Assembly: GCA_020638975.1 (NCBI GenBank)
Contig: JACKHN010000057.1
Span: 1 to 11,298 of the forward strand
Direction: 5' to 3'
DNA from: Planctomycetaceae bacterium
Lineage (GTDB): Bacteria > Planctomycetota > Planctomycetia > Pirellulales > Pirellulaceae
DNA length: 11,298 nucleotides
Position 1 is the stretch's first letter. Every line of letters starts with the position of its first letter. Positions 1 to 7,300 of this stretch are shown piece by piece. A model generated the notes under the pieces. That model had not been told where the DNA came from, ran no database searches, and worked only from the letters and a program-made list of their open reading frames with translations. The position numbers were made by a program, and so were the translations under genes.

Positions 1-37
1 CAAGAATAACTCAGGCGTTTCAAGGGTGCGGTTCGTT

Positions 38-75
38 GCGCGGACCAGGAATCCCTGAGGTCCGCACAGCGGACC
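38..75. repeat. Three-arm palindromic spacer element
   Basis: The heptamer GCGGACC occurs at 40-46 and 69-75, and its reverse complement GGTCCGC sits between them at 59-65. The middle arm can pair with either flank, giving a hairpin with a 3-nt loop (59-65 with 69-75) or a longer one (40-46 with 59-65). In the longer form AGG (47-49) can also pair with CCT (54-56) inside the loop. No T-tract follows, so a simple intrinsic terminator is unlikely. It resembles a dispersed palindromic repeat of the kind common in planctomycete spacers; copy number cannot be judged from one window. Confidence 0.5.
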
Positions 76-256
76 CTACGCAAAAGAATGAAGTTGTTGC
101 TGAGACAATCCTTAGGTAACAACCGGCTAGAAACCTGACGCGCGAGCTGACTTGAACAATCGTCTCGGCGGCGTATACTTCGGTAGCAATCAAGCACACA
201 TCTGCTACTTCATTCCCGATGCCCGCGCCGGTCTAATGGGCTTACGGCGCTTCTTC

Positions 257-1360
257 ATGAGTTCCTCGAAGCTGCGGCGGCAGATCGCGTGGGAGGCCGC
301 GCGATTGATGTATGAACGCCACGAGAGTGAATATTATCGAGCCAAGATGAAGGCCGCTCGATGGATCTGCAAAGGCTGGGTCAAGCCAGCCGATCTGCCA
401 AGCAATGCCGAGATCCGCGACGAGATCCAGGCTCTGGCGCGTCTGTACGAAGGCGACCGGCGTGTCGACAAGTTGCGAGAGATGCGGCTCGATGCATTAC
501 GCCTGATGCGATTGCTCAGTCGCTATCGACCGCGACTGATCGGCAGCGTGCTGACGGGGCACATTCGCGACGGATCGGACATCGACCTACACATTTTCTC
601 CGATAGCCTGGAAGGAATTGCGGGCATTTTGGATGAGGAGGGCGTGACCTATCACGTCGAACGTAAACGTGTTCGCAAGCATGGCGAAGAACGAGTCTTC
701 ACGCACATTCATGTCCAGGATCGCTATCCGTTCGAGTTGACGGTCTACGCCGCGGATCAAGCACACTATGTCTTCAAGAGTTCGATCACCGGGAAAGCAA
801 TCGAGCGACTTAGCGTCGCTGAACTGGAAGCGTTCCTCCAACGTGAGTATGCAGACCTCGATCTCGACGACGCGATGGCCGATGTCGAAGAACAAGTCGA
901 TCGTTTTCAAGTCTACGAGTCGCTGTTGCTCCCACTCGAGAACGTCAAGCAAAGCAAGAAGTATCATCCCGAGGGAGACGCCCTTTATCACAGCCTGCAA
1001 GTGTTTGACTTGGCTTGCGATGAACTTCCCTATGACGAAGAGTTCTTGCTCGCGGCGTTGCTGCACGACGTCGGCAAGGCAATCGATCCGCGTGACCACG
1101 TCGCGGCGGGACTCGAAGCGTTAGAGGGCTTTATTACAGAGCGAACAAGCTGGCTGATTGCACATCACATGGAAGCCCACGGCATCCTCGACCAAACGAT
1201 TGGTGCCCGAGCGAAACGCCGCCTGCAGCAATCCGAAAACTACGACGAGCTACTCCTCTTAAGTCGTTGCGACCGGGGAGGGCGTCTCGCAGGTATTGAA
1301 GCTTCCGAGTTGGACGAAGCTCTTGATTACTTGCGTTCGCTAGGGACAGCGTTTGGTTAA
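257..1360 (+). CDS. Nucleotidyltransferase-fold plus HD-domain protein
   Basis: A predicted cytoplasmic protein of 367 residues from the ATG at 257; substrate unknown. Residues 1-75 are charged and helical. A Pol-beta-type nucleotidyltransferase core follows: Gly-Ser at 96-97 and the GSDID motif with metal-ligand candidates Asp108 and Asp110; Glu160 in the strand FELTVY is a candidate third carboxylate. The C-terminal half carries HD-type residues: His245, the His270-Asp271 pair in LLHDVGK, His281, His303/His304 and Asp339. No CCA-adding or GlnD signature is visible, so neither name is used. The frame stays open upstream, with a TTG at 152 (402 residues) and an ATG at 236. I prefer 257 because the strongly helical, domain-like sequence begins just after it and the upstream 35 residues look non-coding, but no start has a good Shine-Dalgarno. 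The gene stands alone and converges on the hydrolase gene. Confidence 0.85.
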   Translation: MSSSKLRRQIAWEAARLMYERHESEYYRAKMKAARWICKGWVKPADLPSNAEIRDEIQALARLYEGDRRVDKLREMRLDALRLMRLLSRYRPRLIGSVLTGHIRDGSDIDLHIFSDSLEGIAGILDEEGVTYHVERKRVRKHGEERVFTHIHVQDRYPFELTVYAADQAHYVFKSSITGKAIERLSVAELEAFLQREYADLDLDDAMADVEEQVDRFQVYESLLLPLENVKQSKKYHPEGDALYHSLQVFDLACDELPYDEEFLLAALLHDVGKAIDPRDHVAAGLEALEGFITERTSWLIAHHMEAHGILDQTIGARAKRRLQQSENYDELLLLSRCDRGGRLAGIEASELDEALDYLRSLGTAFG

Positions 1361-1362
1361 AC

Positions 1363-1429
1363 TCGTACGACGGGCCTCCGAGCCCGTCGCTCCCTATTTA
1401 GTCGACGGGCTCGGAGGCCCGTCGTACGA
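1363..1429. repeat. Nested BIME-like palindrome between convergent genes
   Basis: A perfect 27-bp inverted repeat (1363-1389 and 1403-1429) surrounds a 13-nt centre. Each arm is itself a hairpin: CGACGGGC (1368-1375) pairs with GCCCGTCG (1382-1389), and 1403-1410 pairs with 1417-1424, each with a 6-nt loop. The element can therefore form one long stem or two small head-to-head hairpins, as in REP/BIME elements. It starts 2 nt after the stop of the nucleotidyltransferase-HD gene and ends 12 nt before the stop of the hydrolase gene, so it could block read-through from both sides. Neither side has the T-run of an intrinsic terminator. Confidence 0.7.
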
Positions 1430-1441
1430 AAGTCAACTCCG

Positions 1442-3799
1442 CTACCGCTCTGGCCATTCAACTTTGGCCCAGAACGGATGCTGTCGATCTCCGCGTGTGC
1501 GAACGTCTTCGAGCAAAGTCTTCGCATCGGCGGCGGCAACTTTGCGGATGTTCCTGGCGTTGACGGTGACCGTGATCGGTTGATCAAAGTCCACCATCTC
1601 GGGCGAGAGCCACACGACGACACTCCCCGACTTCGCAGAAACCGTGATGCGGTTGTTCTCCAGAATCTTTGCCGCCGTCTTGATGGGGCGAACCGTTCGT
1701 TCCTTGCCTTCGGCGGGAAGAGCCAATGTTCGTGAGGGAAACTGGTCGAGTTCTAGCCACCAGAAGTAATTATCCCAGGGTCGCATGCAAAGTGCTTCGA
1801 TCTCGCGAGGAAAGAACTGCCGTCGATGCGATGACAACTCCATCCAGTCGAACAAACGCTGAATTTCGTCTTGAAAATGCTCGTGTCCTCGACCGAGATA
1901 CTGTACGACGGTGACGTCGTATTTCGAGCCTTTCAAGTATCGATCCAACTCCATCCCGTTGTCGTTCAGCCACCCCCCATCTCGCTCGCCGCCGACGAAG
2001 TACATCGGCAAGCCGCGGCCGTTGTCGGAATACTTGTGAACATAACGGTCGGCGTTCGCGACGATCGGTATCACTCCGGCCCAAAGGTCGGGATGCGACA
2101 GCCCAATGTCCCAGGCGGCATCGCCTCCCATCGAATGACCGCTGAGAAAGACTCGATCCGTGTCGATCGAGACGCGCTGACAAGCATCTCGCAACGCGAA
2201 CAGCACGCTTGCGTGTTCGCGGAGCGTAAACTCGTATTCGCGTTGAAACTCCTTTTGCCACCGGGGAGCGATCACAATGTAGCCGCGCCGCGTTGCTTGG
2301 CCTTGGCGTGCCAACGCTTGATCGCTGTAAGTCCCTGCCCACCAATCAATCTGTTGCTCGGGAGTCGAGCCTGCGCCGTTGAGTGTGACCACACACGGAT
2401 ATCGTCGGTAGGGGTTGTACTCAGGCGGCAGTTGGATCTCGTAGGCAAACTCAGGTTGCTGTTCGATGCCAGGCACCGTAAGGACATGGTGTCCGGGTGA
2501 GGCAACCTCGGTGGACGTGGTCGCAATCGGAGGCTTCATGTTCGCGATTAGCCGTGCCAGATACGATGGCGAACCGCCCTCCAGGCCGGCAATACGTGCG
2601 AGGATGTCGTCACGCTCATGAGGCCTTTTGGCGTTCATATACTTTGTGGCTTCGTTGCGAACTTCAAAGAGCGAAACGGCGACCGCCAAATTGTCGATGG
2701 CTTCGCCGCTGCCCAACAACCAGCCGCTGATCGCCAAGGCGACCTTCTGATCGGGCTTGAGCGAAGGGTCGTCGGCCAATCGCAGGAAGTCCGCCATGCG
2801 ATCCAGGGCATGAATGTTTAGTTCGTCCTTGAGTTCCTGCTGGATGGGAGCTAGCTTCTCTTTGACCGTTGCGTCTTCGATCTTGTTGATGTTGTCTGCA
2901 AGCAACTCGAGCGATTGCTCGTGCTGCTGTTGGCGTTTTTCGTAGACTGCAAGCATGTCACGCACGGTCAGCAACGTGACTCCGGCGACTCCCTTTTCAG
3001 GAAATGCGCCCAGTAGGGCGTGAACTCGTTCGTGTTGCCCGGCGTCGCGGCGGAGTTCGATCTCGCGAAGCATGCGTTGCGCCAACGACTGGCGCAAGCG
3101 ATCGGCTTGCGCTTTCAACTCTTCGACGGCAGGGAAGTCGCGAATGAGCTCGTCCAGTTCAAGCAGTGCATCGCCAAAACGATTTGCTTGAATATAAAGC
3201 CTGACGATTCGTAAGCGATCGTCGGGGTTATCTTCCTTCAACGATTCGCGAATCACCGTACTGATCACTTCACGCGGCAGCGAGCTGGTTGCTAATCGCA
3301 TGTCCCAAATCAGCCCCGTGCCTCGGAGACCTTCAACGCGTGTGTAAGTCGGCGTGATTTCGGTGATTCCTTGAATCACGTCGAGTTGGCCTTGCGGTCC
3401 TTGCATCGAGAAGGTTCGACGTCCCCACTGATCAAAGGCCGTAACTCCCAGAATCGGGCCGATGTTGCCGATCCGCCGTCCGGCTTCGGCGACGGGCTGC
3501 TTAATTTGAATCCGCTCGTCGGAAGTCGCCGGACTCTCCGCCACGGCAGCAACATCCAAGTCGCGGACGAACGTGCGGCGAAGTCCGTCGTCGACGATGA
3601 TGATCGGTTTCGTCGAACCTTCCGTTCCCGGATTCAAGGGGTTTTCGTTCAACGAACCCATCTCGGCGATGCGCCCTTCGACTTGCATACCGCTCTTCAT
3701 CGTGATCACGGTTGCAGTCACGTCGTGGGCACATAACGCCAGAATCGCAATGGAAACGACGAACTGTCGTAGATGGAACGAACGCGGAGTCGCGAGCAT
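1442..3799 (-). CDS. Secreted alpha/beta-hydrolase with helical N-terminal region
   Basis: A predicted exported esterase or peptidase-like hydrolase of 785 residues. The start is the ATG at 3799, which has AGGAGG (3810-3805) five bases upstream; an in-frame ATG at 3871 lacks this and would bury the signal peptide. Residues 1-30 form a signal peptide with hydrophobic core FVVSIAILALCA. A beta-rich segment follows (about 30-160), then a long charged helical region (about 185-425) reminiscent of TPR-like repeats. The hydrolase domain spans about 440-655: the LNGAG strand near 473-477 is a possible oxyanion element, the nucleophile elbow GHSMGG gives Ser556, Asp607 lies in GERDGG, and His639 or His641 in RGHEHF completes the triad. 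A small beta domain ends the protein. The catalytic part resembles PHB-depolymerase/LpqC-like and S9-like esterases. Substrate is not predictable; polymer or ester breakdown outside the cytoplasm is an inference. Confidence 0.88.
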   Translation of the reverse strand: MLATPRSFHLRQFVVSIAILALCAHDVTATVITMKSGMQVEGRIAEMGSLNENPLNPGTEGSTKPIIIVDDGLRRTFVRDLDVAAVAESPATSDERIQIKQPVAEAGRRIGNIGPILGVTAFDQWGRRTFSMQGPQGQLDVIQGITEITPTYTRVEGLRGTGLIWDMRLATSSLPREVISTVIRESLKEDNPDDRLRIVRLYIQANRFGDALLELDELIRDFPAVEELKAQADRLRQSLAQRMLREIELRRDAGQHERVHALLGAFPEKGVAGVTLLTVRDMLAVYEKRQQQHEQSLELLADNINKIEDATVKEKLAPIQQELKDELNIHALDRMADFLRLADDPSLKPDQKVALAISGWLLGSGEAIDNLAVAVSLFEVRNEATKYMNAKRPHERDDILARIAGLEGGSPSYLARLIANMKPPIATTSTEVASPGHHVLTVPGIEQQPEFAYEIQLPPEYNPYRRYPCVVTLNGAGSTPEQQIDWWAGTYSDQALARQGQATRRGYIVIAPRWQKEFQREYEFTLREHASVLFALRDACQRVSIDTDRVFLSGHSMGGDAAWDIGLSHPDLWAGVIPIVANADRYVHKYSDNGRGLPMYFVGGERDGGWLNDNGMELDRYLKGSKYDVTVVQYLGRGHEHFQDEIQRLFDWMELSSHRRQFFPREIEALCMRPWDNYFWWLELDQFPSRTLALPAEGKERTVRPIKTAAKILENNRITVSAKSGSVVVWLSPEMVDFDQPITVTVNARNIRKVAAADAKTLLEDVRTRGDRQHPFWAKVEWPER

Positions 3800-3804
3800 G
3801 ACGC

Positions 3805-3810
3805 CCTCCT
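3805..3810 (-). promoter_or_regulatory. Shine-Dalgarno site of the hydrolase gene
   Basis: The minus strand reads AGGAGG with five bases to the ATG at 3799. This is a full-strength site and decides the start codon. The other genes in the window have weak sites or none. Confidence 0.85.
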
Positions 3811-3821
3811 GATTGGTCACC

Positions 3822-3846
3822 GGCTTGCTCCGCCTTGCAGCAAGCC
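3822..3846 (-). other. Leader hairpin upstream of hydrolase start
   Basis: GGCTTGCT (3822-3829) and AGCAAGCC (3839-3846) are perfect 8-bp reverse complements around a 9-nt loop. The hairpin ends 11 nt before the Shine-Dalgarno of the hydrolase gene, so in the transcript it would lie in the 5' leader. Possible roles are mRNA protection, control of translation or a regulator-binding palindrome; the sequence does not decide between them. Confidence 0.45.
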
Positions 3847-3876
3847 AAGCCGCCTGTCGAACAACTGGCAACCCTC

Positions 3877-3904
3877 ATTGTCACATCGTCGACGCATGAG
3901 TCAA
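3877..3904 (-). promoter_or_regulatory. Possible sigma70-type promoter of hydrolase gene
   Basis: On the minus strand TTGACT (3904-3899, five of six consensus bases) is followed after 16 nt by GACAAT (3882-3877, four of six). Transcription would start near 3870, giving a leader of about 70 nt that contains the hairpin at 3822-3846. Planctomycete promoter consensus is poorly known and such matches arise by chance. Confidence 0.3.
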
Positions 3905-4035
3905 CAGAAATAGCGACCGCAGAACAAGTTACGGGCAATCGCAGAGCCTCGGACCATTGACAGTTTCGCTACAATCCGAAAGACTGGCGAAGTTAAAGCT
4001 GGGCAACTTCGGAAAACTTTTACGGACGAGATTAG

Positions 4036-4278
4036 TTGATCACGAACAAGGTTGTGTCGACACTTCTGGCTGGTTTGGCCATCTTGACCGTGGTTTGCAC
4101 CGTCTTGATGGGCTTTCAAGTGCTGCTCAGTTCGCTGCACGACACGGCAGCCGCCCGGGCGCTTCAATGGATCGGGTTCGGCTGCGTGATCCTGTTGATT
4201 ACGGACTTGGTGTTGTTGGTCGGAGCATTGTCGGTGCGAGCGTTGGAGCAGGAACGAAGCGGCCCCAACGATTCCTAG
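4036..4278 (+). CDS. Small two-helix membrane protein
   Basis: An 80-residue protein of unknown function. It has a short polar start, a hydrophobic helix at about residues 9-31, a loop of about 14 residues (LHDTAAARALQW region), a second helix at about 46-66, and a charged C-terminal tail (residues 67-80). Basic residues at Lys5 and Arg68 suggest both ends lie in the cytoplasm. Asp57 falls inside the second helix, which is unusual for a simple anchor. The start is TTG at 4036 with only a weak GAG-containing site upstream; a GTG at 4054 is an alternative. Other frames here encode arginine- and serine-rich sequences without domain character, whereas this one has coherent hydrophobic segments. 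It diverges from the hydrolase gene and converges on the giant gene, so it is probably monocistronic. Confidence 0.62.
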   Translation: MITNKVVSTLLAGLAILTVVCTVLMGFQVLLSSLHDTAAARALQWIGFGCVILLITDLVLLVGALSVRALEQERSGPNDS

Positions 4279-4297
4279 TTCGGTCGTGCTACTATTC

Positions 4298-4313
4298 TCG
4301 CGGATTTCCGCGA
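4298..4313. terminator. Short hairpin between convergent genes, possible terminator
   Basis: TCGCGG (4298-4303) and CCGCGA (4308-4313) can form a 6-bp GC-rich stem with a 4-nt loop. It lies 19 nt after the stop of the small membrane protein gene and 45 nt beyond the end of the giant gene, so it could serve both. No T-run follows on either strand, so intrinsic termination is doubtful. Confidence 0.3.
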
Positions 4314-4358
4314 AAGTGGCGCTGTCTAACAAGCACCATTCACAGTCGCCGAACACCG

Positions 4359-7300
4359 CTACAGGTCCACCTCACGAAGGCTGTCGAACACATCTTCCAG
4401 TGGGATCGGCTCCCATAGCTCGTGAACCGAAATATCGTCGAACAGACGGTGCCGGTTGTCGAAGATCACTGCGTTTGGGTCGGGCGCCTGTTCGGTGTAC
4501 CGAGGACGCTCGACATCGCTCGGTCGCAGTTCGCTGCGAGAAGTCTGTGCGGGCGCATCGGGAACGGTCGAAGAAGCATATGTCGACGCGAAGGGTAGCC
4601 AAGATGGCGAAGGTGCGAACGTTCTTGACTTACCCATCGCAGGCAACAGCGACAGCGGCGCGTCTTCACCACTGCCGGGTGTCGAGTTCAAATAGTTAAT
4701 AATCAAGAGCACGTCGATCGGTGCGATGATGTTGTCGCCATTGACGTCGAAAAAGTAGAAGGGGGTGATCGTCAGCGTCTTTGGGTCTAGTAGTCGCCCT
4801 CCTGCCACCGAGTATCGTGGCGTGCCGAGTTCGTTGATGCCGAGCAGCGCATCGAGCGGGCTGATCATGCCATCGCGGTTGACATCCAATGCCAGGATCG
4901 GGTTCTGCCACGCGCGGCCGCCGGCGACTTCGATTTGGACACCGGCTTGCTCCAGGATGCGGTAAAACTGGTCGTTGCGCACGGTGGTCCCCATCACCTT
5001 CCAGCCTGCACCGAAGTCGACGGCGTCGGTGGCGCTGGTCAGCAGTTCCAACAGGCCGCCGCTGCCGACCATCTCCTGGACGATCGCGGCACTCAGCTTC
5101 ACGGAATTGCCGCCGCCGCTACCGAAATCCAGCGTCTGGATGCCGAGCAGTTTGCCCAGCGGCAAGCTGGTCATGTCCAGCACGTTGCCCGCCGCATTAA
5201 ACCGCAGACGGTTGGAACCGGTACCGAGATCGATTCGTTCGAACATCGGATCGGAGAGGTCGACGGTCCGATCGAAGATCACCGCATCTGCGCCAGCCCC
5301 CGTTGTAATCGCAACGGCATTGTTCAGAGCACCGTGACTGCCAGCGAAAGTAATGACGTCATCTCCGTCGTTGGTGCTGGTATCGACGACCAACATGTTG
5401 GCGCGGAAAAGGTGTGCCCGCTCAAACGGCGCATCGCCACTCGTTCCGGATATTTTCCATGCAGGGACAGTTCCGGGTGCCTCTAGTCCCCTTGAGGCTG
5501 CGGTATTGAAGTCATCACTGATCAGGATGTTTGATCCCACACCGGCAGGCTGAATCGTCATGGTGTCGATCTCGCTGAAATCGACCGGATGCAGATTGCG
5601 AACGTCGAAGCAAGCCTTGGGGACATCAAACCCCTCAACTCGTAGCATTGCAGCGAGCCCAGCCGCACCGACCAACGCTCCCAATCCTCCTGGTCCACCG
5701 ATGCCGCCACCGCCACCACCACCACCGAGGAGACCACCGAAGAAGCCCCCACCAGCGCCGAAATCCTCACCTTCAGCACCGCCCAGCATGTCCAGGCTCC
5801 GCAGCGTCGGCGTGAGGGCCGCGTTACACGGCCGGGGTTCGCCAATGCGGGTGGTCGCATCCGGTTGGTAATAGATCTTCGTAGTCGGTGTGCCGAAAAT
5901 GGTGACACCGTTTTCACCCGTACCGGTACCGCCATCAAAGTAGACCAGATCGATATCCTTCAACCTTTTCTTAACGCCGTCATTGAGCCAGAACAAGCCG
6001 GCCGCGTAGTCCACCGTCAAGGTGTCTTTCTCTTTCGAACCCAAGACGGCCCAACCTGGCAAATGTGCTGGCGGCAACCCGAAGTCCTCCGCCGACCCAC
6101 GCAGGTTGACAATGTATTGGTGATGGACAGCACCGGCGGGGAGGCGTTCCACGGCGATAAAATCATTGCCGGGAACATTGATGACGGCCGGTGGGTTGAG
6201 CGGAACAATCCCGTTCGCGGTAATGCGATCCGCATAGAGAGTGACCTTAGAACCGTCCGCTGCGAGTTCTAGTCTGAAGTTCTGATATCCGGCCCAGCCA
6301 TCACCCAAAGCCCACCAATCAGATTCGCCACGCGCAAAGATCAGGCCTGTTGTAAACGGATCGGAAGCCCACCGTGCGAGTTCCGCATTGAATGACGGCA
6401 CATCATCGATTCCCACTTCCCCAAAGTCGCGAGCAACAAATGCGTCCGGCGCTTCGATAGATACTTGGTAGCTATTGTTGGAGCCGACGACACTGGACGT
6501 GAATACAGGCTGACTTTCATCAACAACGTAGAAGGCTGAATACAGATTCCGTACGTCGTATTCGCCATATTCATTCGTCCGCAAGAGCAGGCGGACATTA
6601 TCGAATCTCCCCCCATTAGACGAGATCGTGACTGCGACGTTAGCAATCCCCGGTTCCGTCGGATCACTGATGCCGTTACCGTTGATGTCGAAAAAGACGC
6701 GGCCGGCAATCGGTGCGATCAATGGATGTACGACGATGGTCGCGGTTGCCAACTCGGAGTCCACCTCACCGTCATTCACTCGGAACTGAAACGTGTCGGT
6801 ACCGACGAAATCGACATCAGGCGTGTAGGTAAAGTCCCGCCCGCCGGGAAAATTCAGTGTGACCTTGCCATGCTGCGTGCGGCCGTCTGGCTGCGTGACG
6901 AGAATGAAGGTCAACAAATCTTCGTCCCGATCCGTAGCGGCGAGCGAGCCACCGATCAGGTTGTTTTCAAGTCCGGTGATTGGCGTATCGAGGGCAATCG
7001 GTTTGTGATTGGGAAGATTGAGCGTGAGGTCTCGTGTTTTTGCGCCAGCTGTCTTGTCGAACGTGATATAAACGGAATACGAGGCGATCCCCCCCGGTGC
7101 GGCGTCGAAGCGTTGAGAGCCATCATAGATATAGAAGTCTCTGCCAAACTCGTCCGACGTTCCCCAGGCAAGTTTTTTTGCCGATGTCGGTTGCGAGCTG
7201 TGAAAGTTCTCGAACTGGACTGATTCATAAGGCCAATCCGCAGCACATGGCATATTCCAGCCTGCGCTCGGGCAGCCGGGACCGTCCACGCTGGTCGATG

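Noticed and set aside
93..123. GTTGTT/AACAAC inverted repeat near the first gene
   Set aside because: Only six AT-rich base pairs across 19 nt; easily due to chance.
152..256. N-terminal extension of the nucleotidyltransferase-HD protein from the TTG at 152
   Set aside because: The 35 extra residues lack domain character and the TTG has no Shine-Dalgarno. Kept only as an alternative start.
1871..2500. 209-residue plus-strand open frame
   Set aside because: Antisense to the hydrolase catalytic domain; no domain or ribosome site.
3957..3975. TTGACA followed by TACAAT as a promoter for the small membrane gene
   Set aside because: The spacer is only 7 nt, far from the usual 16-18, and neither box has a correctly spaced partner.
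3957..4418. 153-residue plus-strand frame and a 151-residue minus-strand frame (3901-4356) over the same stretch
   Set aside because: Both overlap the two-helix membrane protein in other frames and lack domain features; their composition looks random.
5703..5726. Triplet-like repeat as a CRISPR or tandem-repeat array
   Set aside because: It is a run of in-frame glycine codons in a continuous coding region without spacers.
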